64,000 nt of DNA from Dactylorhiza incarnata (GCA_033032865.1 JAWHQI010000074.1:9728501-9792500); one strand, 5' to 3'. Counted from the first letter of the stretch, positions 21,487 through 33,185 are shown. A program made the numbers and translations. Notes: generated by a model from the letters alone, not told the origin.

Positions 21487-21630
21487 TATAGACAACGGTT
21501 ATTTCAATAACCGCTGTCTATAGTCACTGGCAGGGGACTATAAACAGCGGTTATTGAAATAACCGCTGTCTATAGTCACTGCCAGGGGACTATAGACATC
21601 GGTTATTGAAATAACCGCTGCCTATAGTCC
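21487..21630. repeat. left subterminal palindrome array (3 units)
   Basis: Three palindromes of about 38 bp built on AGACAGCGGTTATT and its complement, separated by CACTGGCAGGGG-like linkers. They share the core AGACAGCGGTT with the array at the other end of the element, so the two ends can pair. Confidence 0.92.
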
Positions 21631-21887
21631 CCTTTTTTTTAAAAACTGAAAGAGAATTTTCAACATTCCCAGAACTCCAGAAGTCATTCAGCATTCAGAT
21701 AACACAGTTTTTTTTCATTCAGCATCATAACATTCAGAATCAAATAGAAATAACATTCAGATTTTAGAATCAATATATATAATGTCAAATTGACAATCAC
21801 AAGATTCACAAGCATTTCACTCAATACCAAAATGTTATCATCATACACTGATACACAGTAGCAATGTAGCATTAATAATTTTTTAGA

Positions 21888-23827
21888 TCAAATAGAATCA
21901 TCATCTAGTAAATCGTCATTGACATTGCATGAGCTTAGTTGGTTTGAGGTACTCGTCATTTGCCCGTAATTATCAACAAGATCTTCATCATCATTTGCAA
22001 CGCTAAAATGATCTAGATCTTCATCCCCTTCAAATATTTGTTCAAGATTAGCTTGAGCACCACTTCGTAAATTTCGAGCCCCAGTCCCAATAGCTCTCTT
22101 TACAGCTTCCCATGTGAGATCATCATCATCATAAACTAAAGCTTCCTCCGGTTTGTTCATCATCCACTCACTACTCCAATCTAGCTCATCAAGCACTAAA
22201 GAGTTGTAATTTCTTCCCTTTTCACGTCTCTCTTGGAATCGTGCTTGTAGACGACGATTGTATTGGATGTATACAAGATCATTAAGCCTTTGATGCTCCA
22301 ATCTATTTCTTTTCTTTGTGTGAATCTGAATCAAGATAGTTGCAAACTTGTTATTTGTTAGTGGATAAAACAAGTTCAATTTTAAATTAAATTTTTGTAT
22401 ACTTACAAACTCAAAAGTACTCCAATTGCGCTCACAACTAGAAGAAGAACAACATAAGCCAAGTATGCGCAATGCTACCTTTATAAGGTCAACATTCGGT
22501 CCTCCATGTGCACCCCACCAATCCACTATTTATTTAAGACAAAAATAAATTAGTATAACATATAAGTAGTTTAAGAAAAAATAAAAACGTAATCAATACT
22601 CATTTGGATTTAAGATGGTTCGTTGCCTAATAGCCATAGCTTTCCAAAACTATTTCGAGATGCTTTATAGTTAGTGCCTTGCTCTGTAATCTTGTCTTGC
22701 AATTGTTGATCGGGCACTAGTCTTGCAATAACATCATTGAAAACATCTTGAAATTTCCAAGTATCATCGGGATGTTTTCCTCATATTCAAAATATTTGTT
22801 TGGATTTAGAAACAAAGCCGCCCTATACAAATGTTGCTCCATTTGATTTGTCCACCTATTTTGAACAATGTCAATAATTTTTTTATATAATCTTTCTTTA
22901 TTATCAAAATGATCTTTGATCTTTTGTTTGGCTTCTTCCATTGCCACATATACTTCAGGCATAACTGGCATTTCATCACCATCTACTAATCGCAACACGG
23001 CTATTAGTGGCTTTCCTCCTTTTAGGCAATCTCTTACTCCATTCCAAAAAACAGTTGAAAGTATTGCTTCAACAACTTGTTTTCCGGCTTCGGTTTTTGC
23101 CAGATTAGCAACATTCCATGAAGGCGACACAAAGAATAATTTCAACTTCTCCTCATGCTTAAGCACACTTTGTAGAGTAAGGAATGATGTTGCAAATCTA
23201 GTCACTGAATGCTGGACTAGATCAACACCAATAGTAGTCCTTACTGCATCAAGTAAACGAGTGTGCCTGTAGATGGAATTTGTAATCATCCTTGCCTTTC
23301 TTATCACCATTTTGTTTTGTTGCAGCTTGCCTATATCTTCTAGCATGAGATCAATGCAATGAGCTGCACAAGGAGTCCAAAATAATGTGGGCCTTCTCTC
23401 CATTAAAATTTTACCAGCTGCCTTATACTTGGAGGCATTGTCAGTCACTACCTGCATACAACATAACTTTTTATATATTTAAAGTTCTATACTTCTATAG
23501 TCTATAGTTGTAGACTATTAAACATGAAATATGAAAATTAAAATAACCAAAAAAAGTTACCTGAACAACGTAATCTGCTCCTATCTCGGTTATTTTACTA
23601 TCAAGCAACTCTGATAGCATTGTGACATCTTGAATATGACCGGATGCATCTACGGAACCCATAAAATAAGTTCCTTCTGGATAGTTAACTAGAAAATTGA
23701 TCAAATGTCTCCCCCTCCTGTCCGTCCAACCATCTGACATAAGAGTGCAACCATATCTCCTCCAATACGCTTGATACTTTGTTTTCATCTCCTTAACTTT
23801 CTCTTCTGCACCTATGTGACGTTTCAT
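21888..23827 (-). pseudogene. hAT-family transposase (DUF659 type)
   Basis: Exons on the minus strand read as a plant hAT transposase: 23,827-23,561 with GCTLMSDGWTDRRGR (first catalytic Asp region), then 23,451-22,6xx with VVTDNASKYKAAGKI and FWTPCAAHCIDLMLEDIG, then about 22,526-21,888 with the dimerisation motif CERNWSTFEF joined across an intron (GTAAGTATAC ... TTCAG, about 22,405-22,330) to HTKKRNRLEHQRL. Splice sites at 23,560 and 23,452 also look sound. Two single-base shifts, near 22,770 and 22,635, break the frame. No N-terminal BED zinc finger is visible; the first ATG comes one base after the stop of the neighbouring gene. Probably inactive. Confidence 0.82.
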
Positions 23828-23828
23828 G

Positions 23829-25374
23829 TTAATGTGATGTTTCAGGCCCTTGTGAGGCTAATACAAGTGCCTGCTGACAAACCAAAAATAACAAGTTAAC
23901 TATAAATAAAAGTATAAAAATAACATGATATTTCATAAAAGTATAAATAATTAAATATAAATACATAATAATACCTGAGACGTTTCGGTTCTAGCACCAA
24001 ACATGCGCATAAGTTCATCGATTTGATTTTTCATGCTAGCCATCTCTGCTTGGTGCGCTTGTTGTTGTTGGTAGAGTTGGCTCTGAAAGGCCTGCTCATG
24101 TTGTTGTTGTTGTTCTTGCCTCCATAACTCTTGTTGTTGGCTCAATCTTTCTTGAACAATAGATTCCACATCTTTAATATGAGCTATTGTTCTCTCCTTC
24201 CGTTTATCATTCTTGAAAAAACTTGTAATGGTGGAAAACTTGCCACCAGCTCTTACTCTGCCTGGATGTTCCTTGCCTAAAACAGATGCAAGAATGTCAT
24301 CTCTTACCTGTGACTCTGTTGCACTTGCAGCAGACTCTTGGCTCGAGACCTCATCTAAGTGAAATAAATAAATATTAATGCAAACGATGAAATGAAAGTT
24401 TACAAATGATGAAATGATAATTTAAACATACAATTTTAGCTGCCAAATCAGCTGCATCCTGACTAATGTATTCACCAGTCTTTCTTTTGTGACCGGCTTT
24501 CCATAGCTCTGCACGTGAAATTGGTGCATTTGCACCTGCTCAATCTTGACAATAAAATGCAAATAAATTATCATTTAAATTATTGAAAAAATACATTTTT
24601 AAAACAAAATATACAAGGGAGAAGTAGAGAACTAAATAGTAAATACTAATACCATCCTTTTTTCTAATCAAGAATAACCCATTCTGGAAGTAGTATGAAA
24701 CGACTTTTGTGCTTTTGCTCTCTCTGTGTTAAGTTTACTTTTCTCCGACACAAATAAATATTTGTTAATACTTAGAGTATAATGGTTACAAAGTTAGTAG
24801 ATGCAATAAAACATTGAGTTTTTTAAGAACACATAACCATAGATTCCGGAGTGGTGCGATTGTCAACAAAAATTTTCCAATCTTCAGGAGGTATAAAATT
24901 ATACTTGACTGGAACATTGTAACGATGCTCCAAATCAACATCCTTTACGTAATGGACATAAAGTTTAGATTTCCACGACCGCCAACTTTCACCCATGCTT
25001 TTCATCAATTCATGACGAACACCATCAACATTATCAAAATAATTCTGAAAATAATAGACAATATTATTAATAAATAACTAAAAAAACACTGATATCTAAT
25101 CGCTAATAACAAAATTACGTACATTTATTTCTTCCCATATTCGATCTTTAATTTCTTTATCAACTTCCTTCCATCTAGCACATGTGATTGGAACATACAT
25201 CATCACAAGAGAACCAATTAAACTCATCAATTTATTACACTCAGGCCCGGGAATAATGTGACCATCATCATTAACAGAAATAAAAATCTTCTTCCCCTCT
25301 GCTCTAAGCTTATTCAATCCCATCATTTTAGTGAAGCCTCTTGTTGACTTTGATGAGGATCCTTTATCAGTCAT
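23829..25374 (-). pseudogene. Transposase_24 / En-Spm-type plant transposase gene
   Basis: At least five exons can be joined with consistent phases: 25,374-25,096 (starts MTDKGSSSK), about 25,044-24,841, about 24,746-24,655, about 24,530-24,440, 24,354-23,975, and a short last exon 23,873-23,829 ending in TAA. The product has the WRSWKSKLY/EDWKIFVDN and ISRAELWKAGHK pieces and the HPGRVRAGG motif followed by a glutamine-rich coiled coil, as in the TNPA-like proteins of CACTA (En/Spm) elements. An in-frame TGA near 24,669 in the third exon would truncate it unless splicing avoids it. The next gene's ATG starts one base past this stop. Confidence 0.72.
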
Positions 25375-25749
25375 TTTCCTGTAATAAGAAAACCCTAAAA
25401 AAACCTAAACCATCCAAAAAATCTAAACAAAATTCATATAAAACGGCAATGATATTGAGGTAATACTAGTCTACCACATATTAAGTCAATCACACATAAA
25501 TACAGAACTATAGAAGCAGTAAGACTAGGAAGTAGGAAAATATGAATTATGAAATGATCATTCAACTTAGAAATTATACCATTCAACTTAGAAATTAGAA
25601 GAGCAAGAAAAAAAACGTAAAAACGAACCTAAGGAAGATGCCGACTTGTCGAGGAGAAATCGCCTTTAGGGTTTTCGCACAGAGCAGCAAACTATCCAAC
25701 GACGGTAAAAAGTAAAAAGACGGGGTAAATTCTTTCGTTTATATCCCTA

Positions 25750-26114
25750 TTCGACAGCGGTTAATATATAAACCACTGTCTATTGTAACATTACGTGTAC
25801 AATAGACAACGGTTTATATATAAACCACTGTCTATTGTACACGTAATGTTACAATAGACAGCGGTTTATATATAAACCGCTGTCTATTGTACGAATAAAC
25901 ATCGGTTTATATATAAAGCGCTGTCTATTGTACATGTAATGTTACAATAGACAGCGGTTTATATATATACCGCTGTCTATTGTACAAATAGACAGCGGTT
26001 TATATATAAACCGCTGTCTATTGTACACGTAATGTTACAATAGACAGCGGTTTATATATAAACCGCTGTCTATGAGATTATAGACAGCGGTTTATATATA
26101 AACCGCTGTCTATA
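25750..26114. repeat. right subterminal palindrome array (8 units)
   Basis: Eight near-perfect palindromes of 34-40 bp with arms AATAGACAGCGGTTTATA and its complement. Linkers GTAACATTACGTGTAC and GTACACGTAATGTTAC are themselves reverse complements and alternate, so the whole array is a chain of inverted duplications. It lies upstream of the Transposase_24 gene. Confidence 0.95.
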
Positions 26115-26344
26115 CCCCTAATTTTAAAAAAAAAATAAGGCGGCCTTCGCCTTAATTTCAATCGGCCGACTGGACGCCTAGGCGTTGCCTAGGCGACGCC
26201 ATGATAAGAATGTTTCCAACAGAGGCGAAGGAGCAAGTGGACGTCATGACAGATACTCATATGTTTATGTAATTCTTCCTAATATCATCTTTTTAAATAT
26301 TACCTTAACTTGTAACTTTGCAGTTAGGGTTTATTTTGTTATAC

Positions 26345-27040
26345 GGTAGACCAATTATGGTCTTATTTGATACTGTTGCATCACATTCTCTTTTATCTGA
26401 TTCATGTGTGCATAAGCTGGGTATATATTCTTACAGAATTGACGGAACAATAAAGGTCATGATGGCCATTAGTTCATTGATGAGAACAAGCCATAAATAT
26501 AAAGTAGTTATGTCTATTGAGAGCATGGAGTTTGGACTGGATGCAACTCTTCTACCTATATTTGAATTTGATATCATCTCCGGGTAGATTGTTTAGTAAA
26601 CTAGAATGCAAAAAATGATTGCAAGTCCAAGGAAGTCCTTTTGCATGGAGCAAATCAATCTCAGGTTTCAAGGCCTTCAGGGTGCGACTGTTTGATACAG
26701 TTGCAAGTCTACCAATTATGGTTTTATTTGATACTGTTGCATCACATTCTCTTTTATCTGATTCATGTGTGCATAAGTGTGGTATAGATTCTTACAGAAT
26801 TGACGGAACAATAAAGGTCATGATGCCCAACAGTTCATTGATGAGAACAAGCCATTCATATAGAGTAGTTATGCCTATTGGGGGCATAGAGCAACTCTTG
26901 TACCTATATTTGAATTTGTTATCATCTTGGGGGTAGATTGTTTAGTAAACTAGAAAGCAAAAAATGATTGCAAGTCTAAGGAAGTTCTTCTGCATGGAGC
27001 AAATCAATCTCAGGTTTCAAGGCCTCCAGGGTGTGACTAA
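26345..27040 (+). repeat. tandem duplication in gypsy protease region
   Basis: Two direct copies of about 350 bp (about 26,345-26,690 and 26,706-27,040) both contain the protease stretch VLFDT(V)ASHSLLSDSCVHK and the following AAATCAATCTCAGGTTTCAA segment. Spacing is 361 bp at the left and 349 bp at the right, so there is a small length difference. The DTG active site reads DTV in both. Confidence 0.88.
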
Positions 27041-27239
27041 AATGTCGATTTCTACAGTAAAAGCCTTTAAAGCGATCTATGATGGGTGTGAGGAATACTT
27101 GACTTTGATTCTTGCCTCTACTCGAGAGCTTACAATTCAGGATTCACATGTAGTTAAAGACTACCCTGATGTTTTCCTTGAGGAAATACCCGGAGCACCA
27201 TCACATATGGACGTTGATTTTTTGCATTGATCTTTCACT

Positions 27240-27940
27240 TGGAGCTAGACCGGTGGCGAAGTCTTTGTATCTCATACCTCGAAAGAGTTAGTTGAACTAA
27301 AGGTACAACTATAGGAACTTTTAGAGCAAGGGTTAGTTGGGTTCAGTTCTTCACCCCGAGGGGCCCTAATCCTATTTAATAAGAAGGATGTGATTATGAG
27401 GCTCTGGATTGACTATATGGAATTAAACAAATTGACCATCCAAAGCAAATACCATATAAAAAGGATCAATGATTTATTCGATTAGTTAGTAGGATCTTTC
27501 GTGTACTCTAAATTGGATTTATGATCAAATTATTATTAATTGAGAATCAATGGATCAAAAATTGAGAACTACATTCAATACTCGTTATGGACACTTTGAG
27601 TTCATAGTGATGTCATTCTCTTTGACTAATGCCTTGTCAACATTCATGGATCTCATGAATATGGTGTTTAAAGACCATTTAGACATTCTATCATTGCATT
27701 CATTAATGAATATTAGTCTATTCGAAATCTAAAGCAGACCATGTTGAACACCTAGGATAGACCGTACTACAAACACTTAGAGAGAACCAACTTTATGCTA
27801 AGTTATCCAAATGTGTTTGAGGTGGCATTCTTAGGCCACGTGGTCAATATTCAAGGTATATCATGTAGATCAGTTGAGGCAATTGCATCTTTGTGTATCA
27901 CATATATTCGATGCCTTAGAACAGATTATCCGAAAAAATG
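27240..27940 (+). pseudogene. gypsy reverse transcriptase remnant
   Basis: Broken frames follow the order of gypsy RT: a degraded [10 protein letters not shown] segment near 27,405, [18 protein letters not shown] at about 27,580, then VEHLG and LRENQLYAKLSKC near 27,750-27,810 and GHVVN at 27,840. The catalytic YxDD cannot be read intact. Similarity fades at about 27,900. Confidence 0.7.
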
Positions 27941-27984
27941 ATTCAGCTCTCACATGATATGGGCATCATCCTGTTCAGTTATCT

Positions 27985-28235
27985 TCACCTCACTCCTCTT
28001 ACACTCTCCTCAAATTGTAATGTTAACACTGACCACCTTCCTCCTTATGCTTCCGTTCTTATTCCTCGCAAGAGATTTAGTAAATATATTTGCTAACTGA
28101 CATTTTGTCTTGATGAATTTAGCGATAATGTTTTCATTAATCTTTTTCCTCACAAAGTGGCAATAATTTCAATGTGTTTTGTACACTCATGAAGTACATG
28201 ACTAGAAGCAATGTGCATAGTACCCACATTGTCAT
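27985..28235 (-). pseudogene. copia RNase H fragment
   Basis: Read on the minus strand it gives pieces of the copia RNase H end: DNVGTMHIASSHVLHEC, TKHIEI and a degraded AN(I)FTKSL. A purine-rich GAGGAGAGTGTAAGAGG near 28,005 could be the polypurine tract. Only this short piece remains. Confidence 0.6.
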
Positions 28236-28246
28236 ACAGGAGATCT

Positions 28247-29220
28247 ATTACGGACGTGGAAGGAGAGGGATGTCCTCTAGTGTGGCGGGTATACAGACGC
28301 CGAGAAAAGACCGCTAGCGACACGTTGGTGGAATATAATTAAGACGCATTTATCCTTTTGGAATTATCTGTATCTTTCTGTATTTTGTATTTCGACCAGG
28401 GGTGCTATATAAACCCCACGGGGCTATGTATTTTGTATCTTTGATGGTATTCTGAAAAAGTGGGAGCCCTAGTGGTTATCTTCCTTCCTTCCTCTTCCTC
28501 TCTTCCCTCTCCTTCTCTCAGATCTAGGGTTGCAATCCCGAGTGGTAACAATTTTGTCCGACTCGCCGTGCTTCCCGTCACGGTTTCCGTAGCCCGAAGC
28601 TTTTGCTCCAACGCCCTCCCCGACCGCTCGCCCGGAGTTTTAGTTTCAGATTTACTTCCCCGCCCGCTCGCCCGCTTGCCGAAGCGTTCGTTCTACGACC
28701 GCTCACCCGCGCCTTCCACGTCCGCCACGCCTGACGCTCGCCCAATCCTTCTGCGCTGTCCCAGCAACCGCTTCCCATTTGCGTTGTTGACGTTCCTCAC
28801 ACACCGTTCTAGCGACGACTTTCGCGCCCGTTCCAGAGGCCTTTTCCGCACCCAACCATCCAGATAACTTGGTTCTGCTCCTCGCACGCCTGACTGAGCC
28901 TCCATCGCTCGTTTGGCTGCACAATGTCCTCGCTCTCGCGTGCATGTCCCCATGACTCCGCTCTATGGCGCACTCTGACATATCCGCTCCTCAACCTTCT
29001 GTGATCCATCCATCTCCCCCCACCTTGATGCTCATGAGGAGTCCATCGCCTCGCTTCAGGCCCTCATGTTGTGGATGGATGCCAAGTTCGACGCCCTCCC
29101 GGCCGGCCGACCGAGTATCTCCTTGACCTCCTATGCGGAGTCCCCCTCGCTTCTCAGGGCACATCCAGACCTCCCCCGGGATCCTCCTCCGCCGCCGACG
29201 GGCTTTATGACTGCAATCCG
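28247..29220 (+). mobile_element. truncated gypsy: LTR, leader and gag start
   Basis: An LTR-like stretch of about 310 bp (about 28,247-28,552) has a TATATAAACC box near 28,407 and ends GAGTGGTAACA. A long GC-rich leader follows, then an unbroken coil-like gag beginning (HEESIASLQALMLWMDAKF) near 29,030-29,100 and a proline-rich stretch to 29,220. The pattern resembles the gag start of the element at 53,120, whose family uses a similar post-LTR sequence (TTGGTCCGA against TTTGTCCGA). The element ends abruptly at 29,220. Confidence 0.55.
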
Positions 29221-29559
29221 CTAGTTCGCACTTAAATCAACTAACACAACAGATAAAGTATATACTTGTATTAAATTTTATTATACAAAGCCTTAATTTA
29301 AACCTTATTATACAAAGGTGACCCATTCAACCTTAATGTATATACTTGCACTTAAATCAACTAACACAACAAATGCAAAAGCTCTTCTAAATTCGAGATT
29401 ATTATATTTCTCAGCCATTGTAAATTTTATTTTGATTTCACATTATATCCACTTGTGCTAATTTTATGAATTATTTTGAAAATCTTGAGTGCGAAGACAT
29501 ATAATTTAAAATGACTTAAGTTTGTATGTAAAAGTAATAACAATTTTTCTGGCTTAAGC
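29221..29559. other. AT-rich spacer with a short direct repeat
   Basis: The segment CACTTAAATCAACTAACACA occurs at about 29,230 and again at about 29,350. No coding potential was seen. Confidence 0.6.
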
Positions 29560-31270
29560 GAGGCGACGTATTACAATTATCAGATACTTCATCAAACAGT
29601 CGTGGAAGCAGTTCCCTCATAATTTCTTCTTTTTTCCAAGTGGCTTCATGGACGCCATGAACTTTCCACCAAACCTTGACGAACTTCACTTCACGATTTC
29701 AGAGCTTTTTTATTTTGCCGATCAACAATTCGATAAGGCTCGGTTCGACTTGTCAAATTTGCTTCTATATGAATGTCTTCAGATGCAATCATCCTTTCAG
29801 TATCAGGGACATATTTTCGCAGTGAAAAGATATAAAAGACATCATGAAGGTTCTTGAGATCCTCGGATAAGGACAACCTGTATGTTACTTTTCCAATCAT
29901 TTCTATGATCGGAAAGGGTCCATCATATCGAGGATTAAGTTTCCCCAATCTTCACAATTGAGATACACCTTTAAATGATTTGATTTTTAAACAAACTAAA
30001 TCTCTCACATTGAACTTCACTATTCTGTGCCTGACATTATATTATTTCTGTTTTCTATCTTGAGCAATTTTAATCTTTCCCGCATTATGTGTATCTTCTC
30101 ATGCATCTTGTCTGCAAATTTCTGCTTGAACAACTTCCTTTCACCGTGCTCAGCCCAGCTTAGCGGTGTTCAACATCTTCTGCCATAAGGCTTCAAAAGG
30201 AGCAATTTGAATACTTGCTTGATAACTGTTATTATATGCGAATTCTACAAGGAACAAATATTTTTCCCATGAGCCTTTCAAATCAAGAACCAACATTCAT
30301 AGCAGATCTTCCAGTATCTTAATTGTTCTTTCAAATAGCCCATCCGTTTGAGGGTGAAATGTAGTGCTATATAACAATTTGATTCCCAACCTGCTATGCA
30401 CTAGTTTCCACTTATCAGATGTAAATCTATCATCTCTATCAGACACTATTGTGTTTGGAATACCATGCAGTATAACAATCACCTCTATATAGAGATTAAC
30501 TAGTTTTTCAGTTGGACCATCCTTCGTGAGAATGAAATGAGGCACCTTTGTTAATCGATCAATGATCATCCAAATTCCATCATTCCCTACTTTGCTTATA
30601 GGCAACCCAAAAATAAAGTCCATTGCTATGTGTTATGGGTTCCTACCATCCGTCGCCGGTTACACATTTCATTTACGTGTTTTTATTTATGTTATTTCAA
30701 GTGTTCGAGTCGAGTCGTTGTTACTACTAATTATAGTCGTTAGGTTTTAGTATTCATGCTTCTACTTTTATTTTTGGGTATTTACATCTGTGCCACTTAT
30801 AAGTGTGTAAATAGACCCATTGGGTGATTGTATGGAATATGCATGAAATTAACCAAGTTCTCTTCCTCTCTCAAGTTCTCCCTTCTTCCTCAATTGTTAG
30901 GGTTAGGGTTGAGCACGACTCCCCTTCTTCCTCTCCACTCGCATTCTTTGCGTGTCGAGCTCGACTTCTTTTTGTATCTCCCCCTCGGTCGCCACCTCCG
31001 GCGAAGCCCCGAAGTAGGCTCGTAACACTATGTCATCCCACTTCCATTCTGGAATCGGTAATGAATGCAAATACCCTCCTGGTTTCTGGTGTTCAACTTT
31101 CACCAGTTGACAGGTATGCCATTTTGCAATATATTTAATTATATCATTCTTCATACCAGGCCATCAGAAATCTTGCTTTAAATTATAATACATCTTTGTA
31201 CGACCTAGATGAATTGAGTACAATGTATTTTGTGCTTCATATAATATTTAGGATCTTAAATTATCCACAA
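29560..31270 (-). pseudogene. gypsy integrase fragment, copy A
   Basis: On the minus strand, pieces run from the integrase zinc-binding region (RTKMYYNLKQDF, KYIAKWHTC) through the core (MDFIFGLPISKVGNDGIW, SDRDDRFTS) to the C-terminal part (KLNPRYDGPFPIIEMIGKV) and the pol end EEIMRELLPRLFDE near 29,600. It overlaps the same region of copy B at 38,804-39,140 with about 90% identity by eye. A solo LTR splits it at 30,631-31,027. Frames are broken. Confidence 0.82.
30631..31027 (+). mobile_element. solo LTR inside gypsy copy A
   Basis: 397 bp, starts TGTTATGGGTTCC and ends GCTCGTAACA, between two perfect copies of CTATG (30626-30630 and 31028-31032). The related gypsy at 38,804-38,920 has the uninterrupted sequence at the same point, which confirms the insertion. 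Family unknown. Confidence 0.93.
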
Positions 31271-31399
31271 CAAGCACATAGTTACCTATAGAATGAACTT
31301 CCAAAATCTCCCTTACCCTCAAAATGAAGCAGCCAGGGCTCGACCCTTTGTCTTACCACCAGAGTTCTAGGGCGTAACAGTACAAAGGCTCGACAGAGA
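31271..31399. other. unassigned junction sequence
   Basis: Short stretch between gypsy copy A and the copia pol remnant. No feature was recognised. Confidence 0.4.
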
Positions 31400-31420
31400 G
31401 TTAGGAGAAAGGAGAAGAAG

Positions 31421-31856
31421 ATGGAGAGGGTGAGATCGAGAAGTCCTAATCTCCTTTGTCAACCGACACGTGCAGGAGAGAAAAATGTTAGATTTGATGA
31501 GTTTGTCTCTTGTGTAGATACTATTGACAATATAGGAAATGAAGAGGAGTCTACTTTCATCGTGGAGCATGAGGATGATAAGCCACTCAATGTTGAGGTG
31601 GAGAAAGAAGAAGAACATGAGGAGTACGTGCCGCCGAGTGTGCTAAAGTTTACAAAAAATCATTCACGAGAGCTTATCATTGGAGAACCTTCGAAAAGGG
31701 TAACAACTCGCTCATCCTTACATGAATCTTTTTCAAATCTTTGCTTTATATCTGAAATTGAACCTAAGAATGTTGTCACCGCTTTAAATGATGAATCTTG
31801 ATTTTTGGCTATAAATGACAAACTAAATCAATTTGACAGAAATAGGATTTGAAAAC
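31421..31856 (+). pseudogene. copia integrase-RT linker and RT start
   Basis: The frame 31,421-31,801 ends in the known copia pattern GEPSKRVTTRSS ... FISEIEPKNVVTALND, which leads into the reverse transcriptase. The N-terminal part is acidic (VEKEEEHEEYVPP). A stop follows at 31,799, then the RT start (AINDKLNQFDRN) is read to the insertion at 31,857. Confidence 0.8.
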
Positions 31857-32456
31857 TGTTGGGAATTTTGCCCTCAATGTTCCTGATTTAAAGAAGTCCT
31901 CAAGTCCAGGATAAACACACTTTGTATTTGATGCATGTGTTTAGTTATGTTGATTTCAGGTATTAGATAGTGCAAGCCTAGCATAGGGCTAGACTTAGTG
32001 TCATCAGACATATTTTTGCCAATGTAATCCCTCATTGTGTAAAACACCATGTCGGCCTAAGATCTAGACTATGTTAGACTTGTCACTCACTTATAATCTA
32101 CATGAAGAAAGATCTAGAAGGTTGGGTAATGCAAAGGTGTCAAGGATAAAAAGTTGGTATTTGACTAAGTAATAATTCGACTAGACATCTAGTTGAACGG
32201 TTAGATGGTTTAACCTAATGCTCAGATCAGTTAAGTACAGATTCGACTAGACGTCAAGCCGATCGTGCAGAACAATCAAGACGATTCGTGTAGATGATAA
32301 GAATGCATAAAATTGTTAAGTGCAAAATCATTTAGATCATCTACATGATCGTGCAGAAGAGTCAAGACAATTCGACCAGATATTCCTTAAAACTGAAAGC
32401 CGTCTTGAAGAAAGAAGTAATTCGACTGAATATGAAGCAGATTCAACCAGATCACA

Positions 32457-32620
32457 TTGTTTAGAAGAATGAACAGTCAGATTCGACCAGATGTGTATGA
32501 TTCGACTAGAAGGAGCTGTGAAGAAGGAATTCGACCAGATGTGTTTGATTCGACTATAATGAAATGTGAAGAAGGAATTCGATTGAACAAGAAGAATTCG
32601 ACCAGACATCTAGTCGAATT
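32457..32620. repeat. ATTCGACCAGATGTGT tandem repeat
   Basis: Two to three units of about 54 bp containing ATTCGACCAGATGTGTATGA and GAAGAAGGAATTC. Part of the solo LTR. Confidence 0.75.
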
Positions 32621-33185
32621 GCGCAAAAGACTCGAATTCAAATTAAAGTGCGGTTTTGTCGTTATCCCATTTAATGCCGCCGCGGATTGGGTCAATCAGA
32701 TTTGTCCTTTAAGGAAAGAGATTTCTGACATAAAGTCAGTCCGAGATTCGACTGTTAAAGATCTTGGTCTTATAAAAGGAAGAAGACGTGAACAGGAAAC
32801 CCTAATCGATACATTTGAAACACGAGTTTTTTCCGCCGTCATCTTGAAAGGGCTATTCATCAGGAAGCTCAGTGTTTGAGAAATATTCATCTGAAGCAAA
32901 TCTCTTCATTCTCCAGAAGTAAAATCGATTCATCTTGCTGAAGTGCTAAAAGCTCAATCATCTAACAACAAAAAGGCAGATCTTCAAAAGGTGCAGAGGA
33001 ATCAGTTTTCAAGATGCAGATTCTCTCAAGTCCTGTATAAGAAGATCAGAAGAAGCCAATCCTCATCTGGCTTAAAGAAGACTCCAGATTTATCAAGATT
33101 TATTATTCTGACTATATAGATTGTATTAAAAACTTATATAACTGTAGGATCTCTCTGAGATCTGAGCTGTAGGATTCATTTGAGG

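Larger units (their letters stand above)
21356..26212. mobile_element. 4.86-kb hAT element with two genes and palindrome arrays
   Basis: Perfect 18-bp terminal inverted repeats CATTCTTATCATGGCGTC (21356-21373 and, reversed, 26195-26212) and a perfect 8-bp target duplication TTTCCAAC (21348-21355 and 26213-26220) define a hAT insertion. GCCTAGGCG-type subterminal repeats lie inside both ends. The interior holds, on the minus strand, a Transposase_24 gene (25,374-23,829) followed by a hAT transposase gene (23,827-21,888), plus palindrome arrays near both ends. The gene pairing is unusual for a hAT. Confidence 0.95.
15780..27940 (+). mobile_element. decayed Ty3/gypsy element, split by two insertions
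   Basis: Three segments form one old gypsy in the same orientation: 15,780-15,981 (LTR end and a degraded primer site TTAGTATTAGAGATCAG near 15,840), 19,825-21,347 (gag with a broken zinc-knuckle stretch near 21,110-21,150), and 26,221-27,940 (protease, then reverse transcriptase). The copia at 15,982-19,824 and the hAT at 21,356-26,212 interrupt it. The flanks of the hAT join cleanly (TTTCCAAC duplicated). Stops and frameshifts throughout. The integrase and 3' LTR are missing. Confidence 0.75.

Noticed and set aside
25750..26114. CRISPR-like array of regularly spaced palindromic repeats
   Set aside because: The repeats are full palindromes with inverted, non-unique linkers inside a plant hAT element; there are no unique spacers and no cas genes.
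28460..29009. Several frames on both strands near 28.5-29.0 kb
   Set aside because: They lie in the GC-rich leader of a truncated gypsy and overlap each other without domains.
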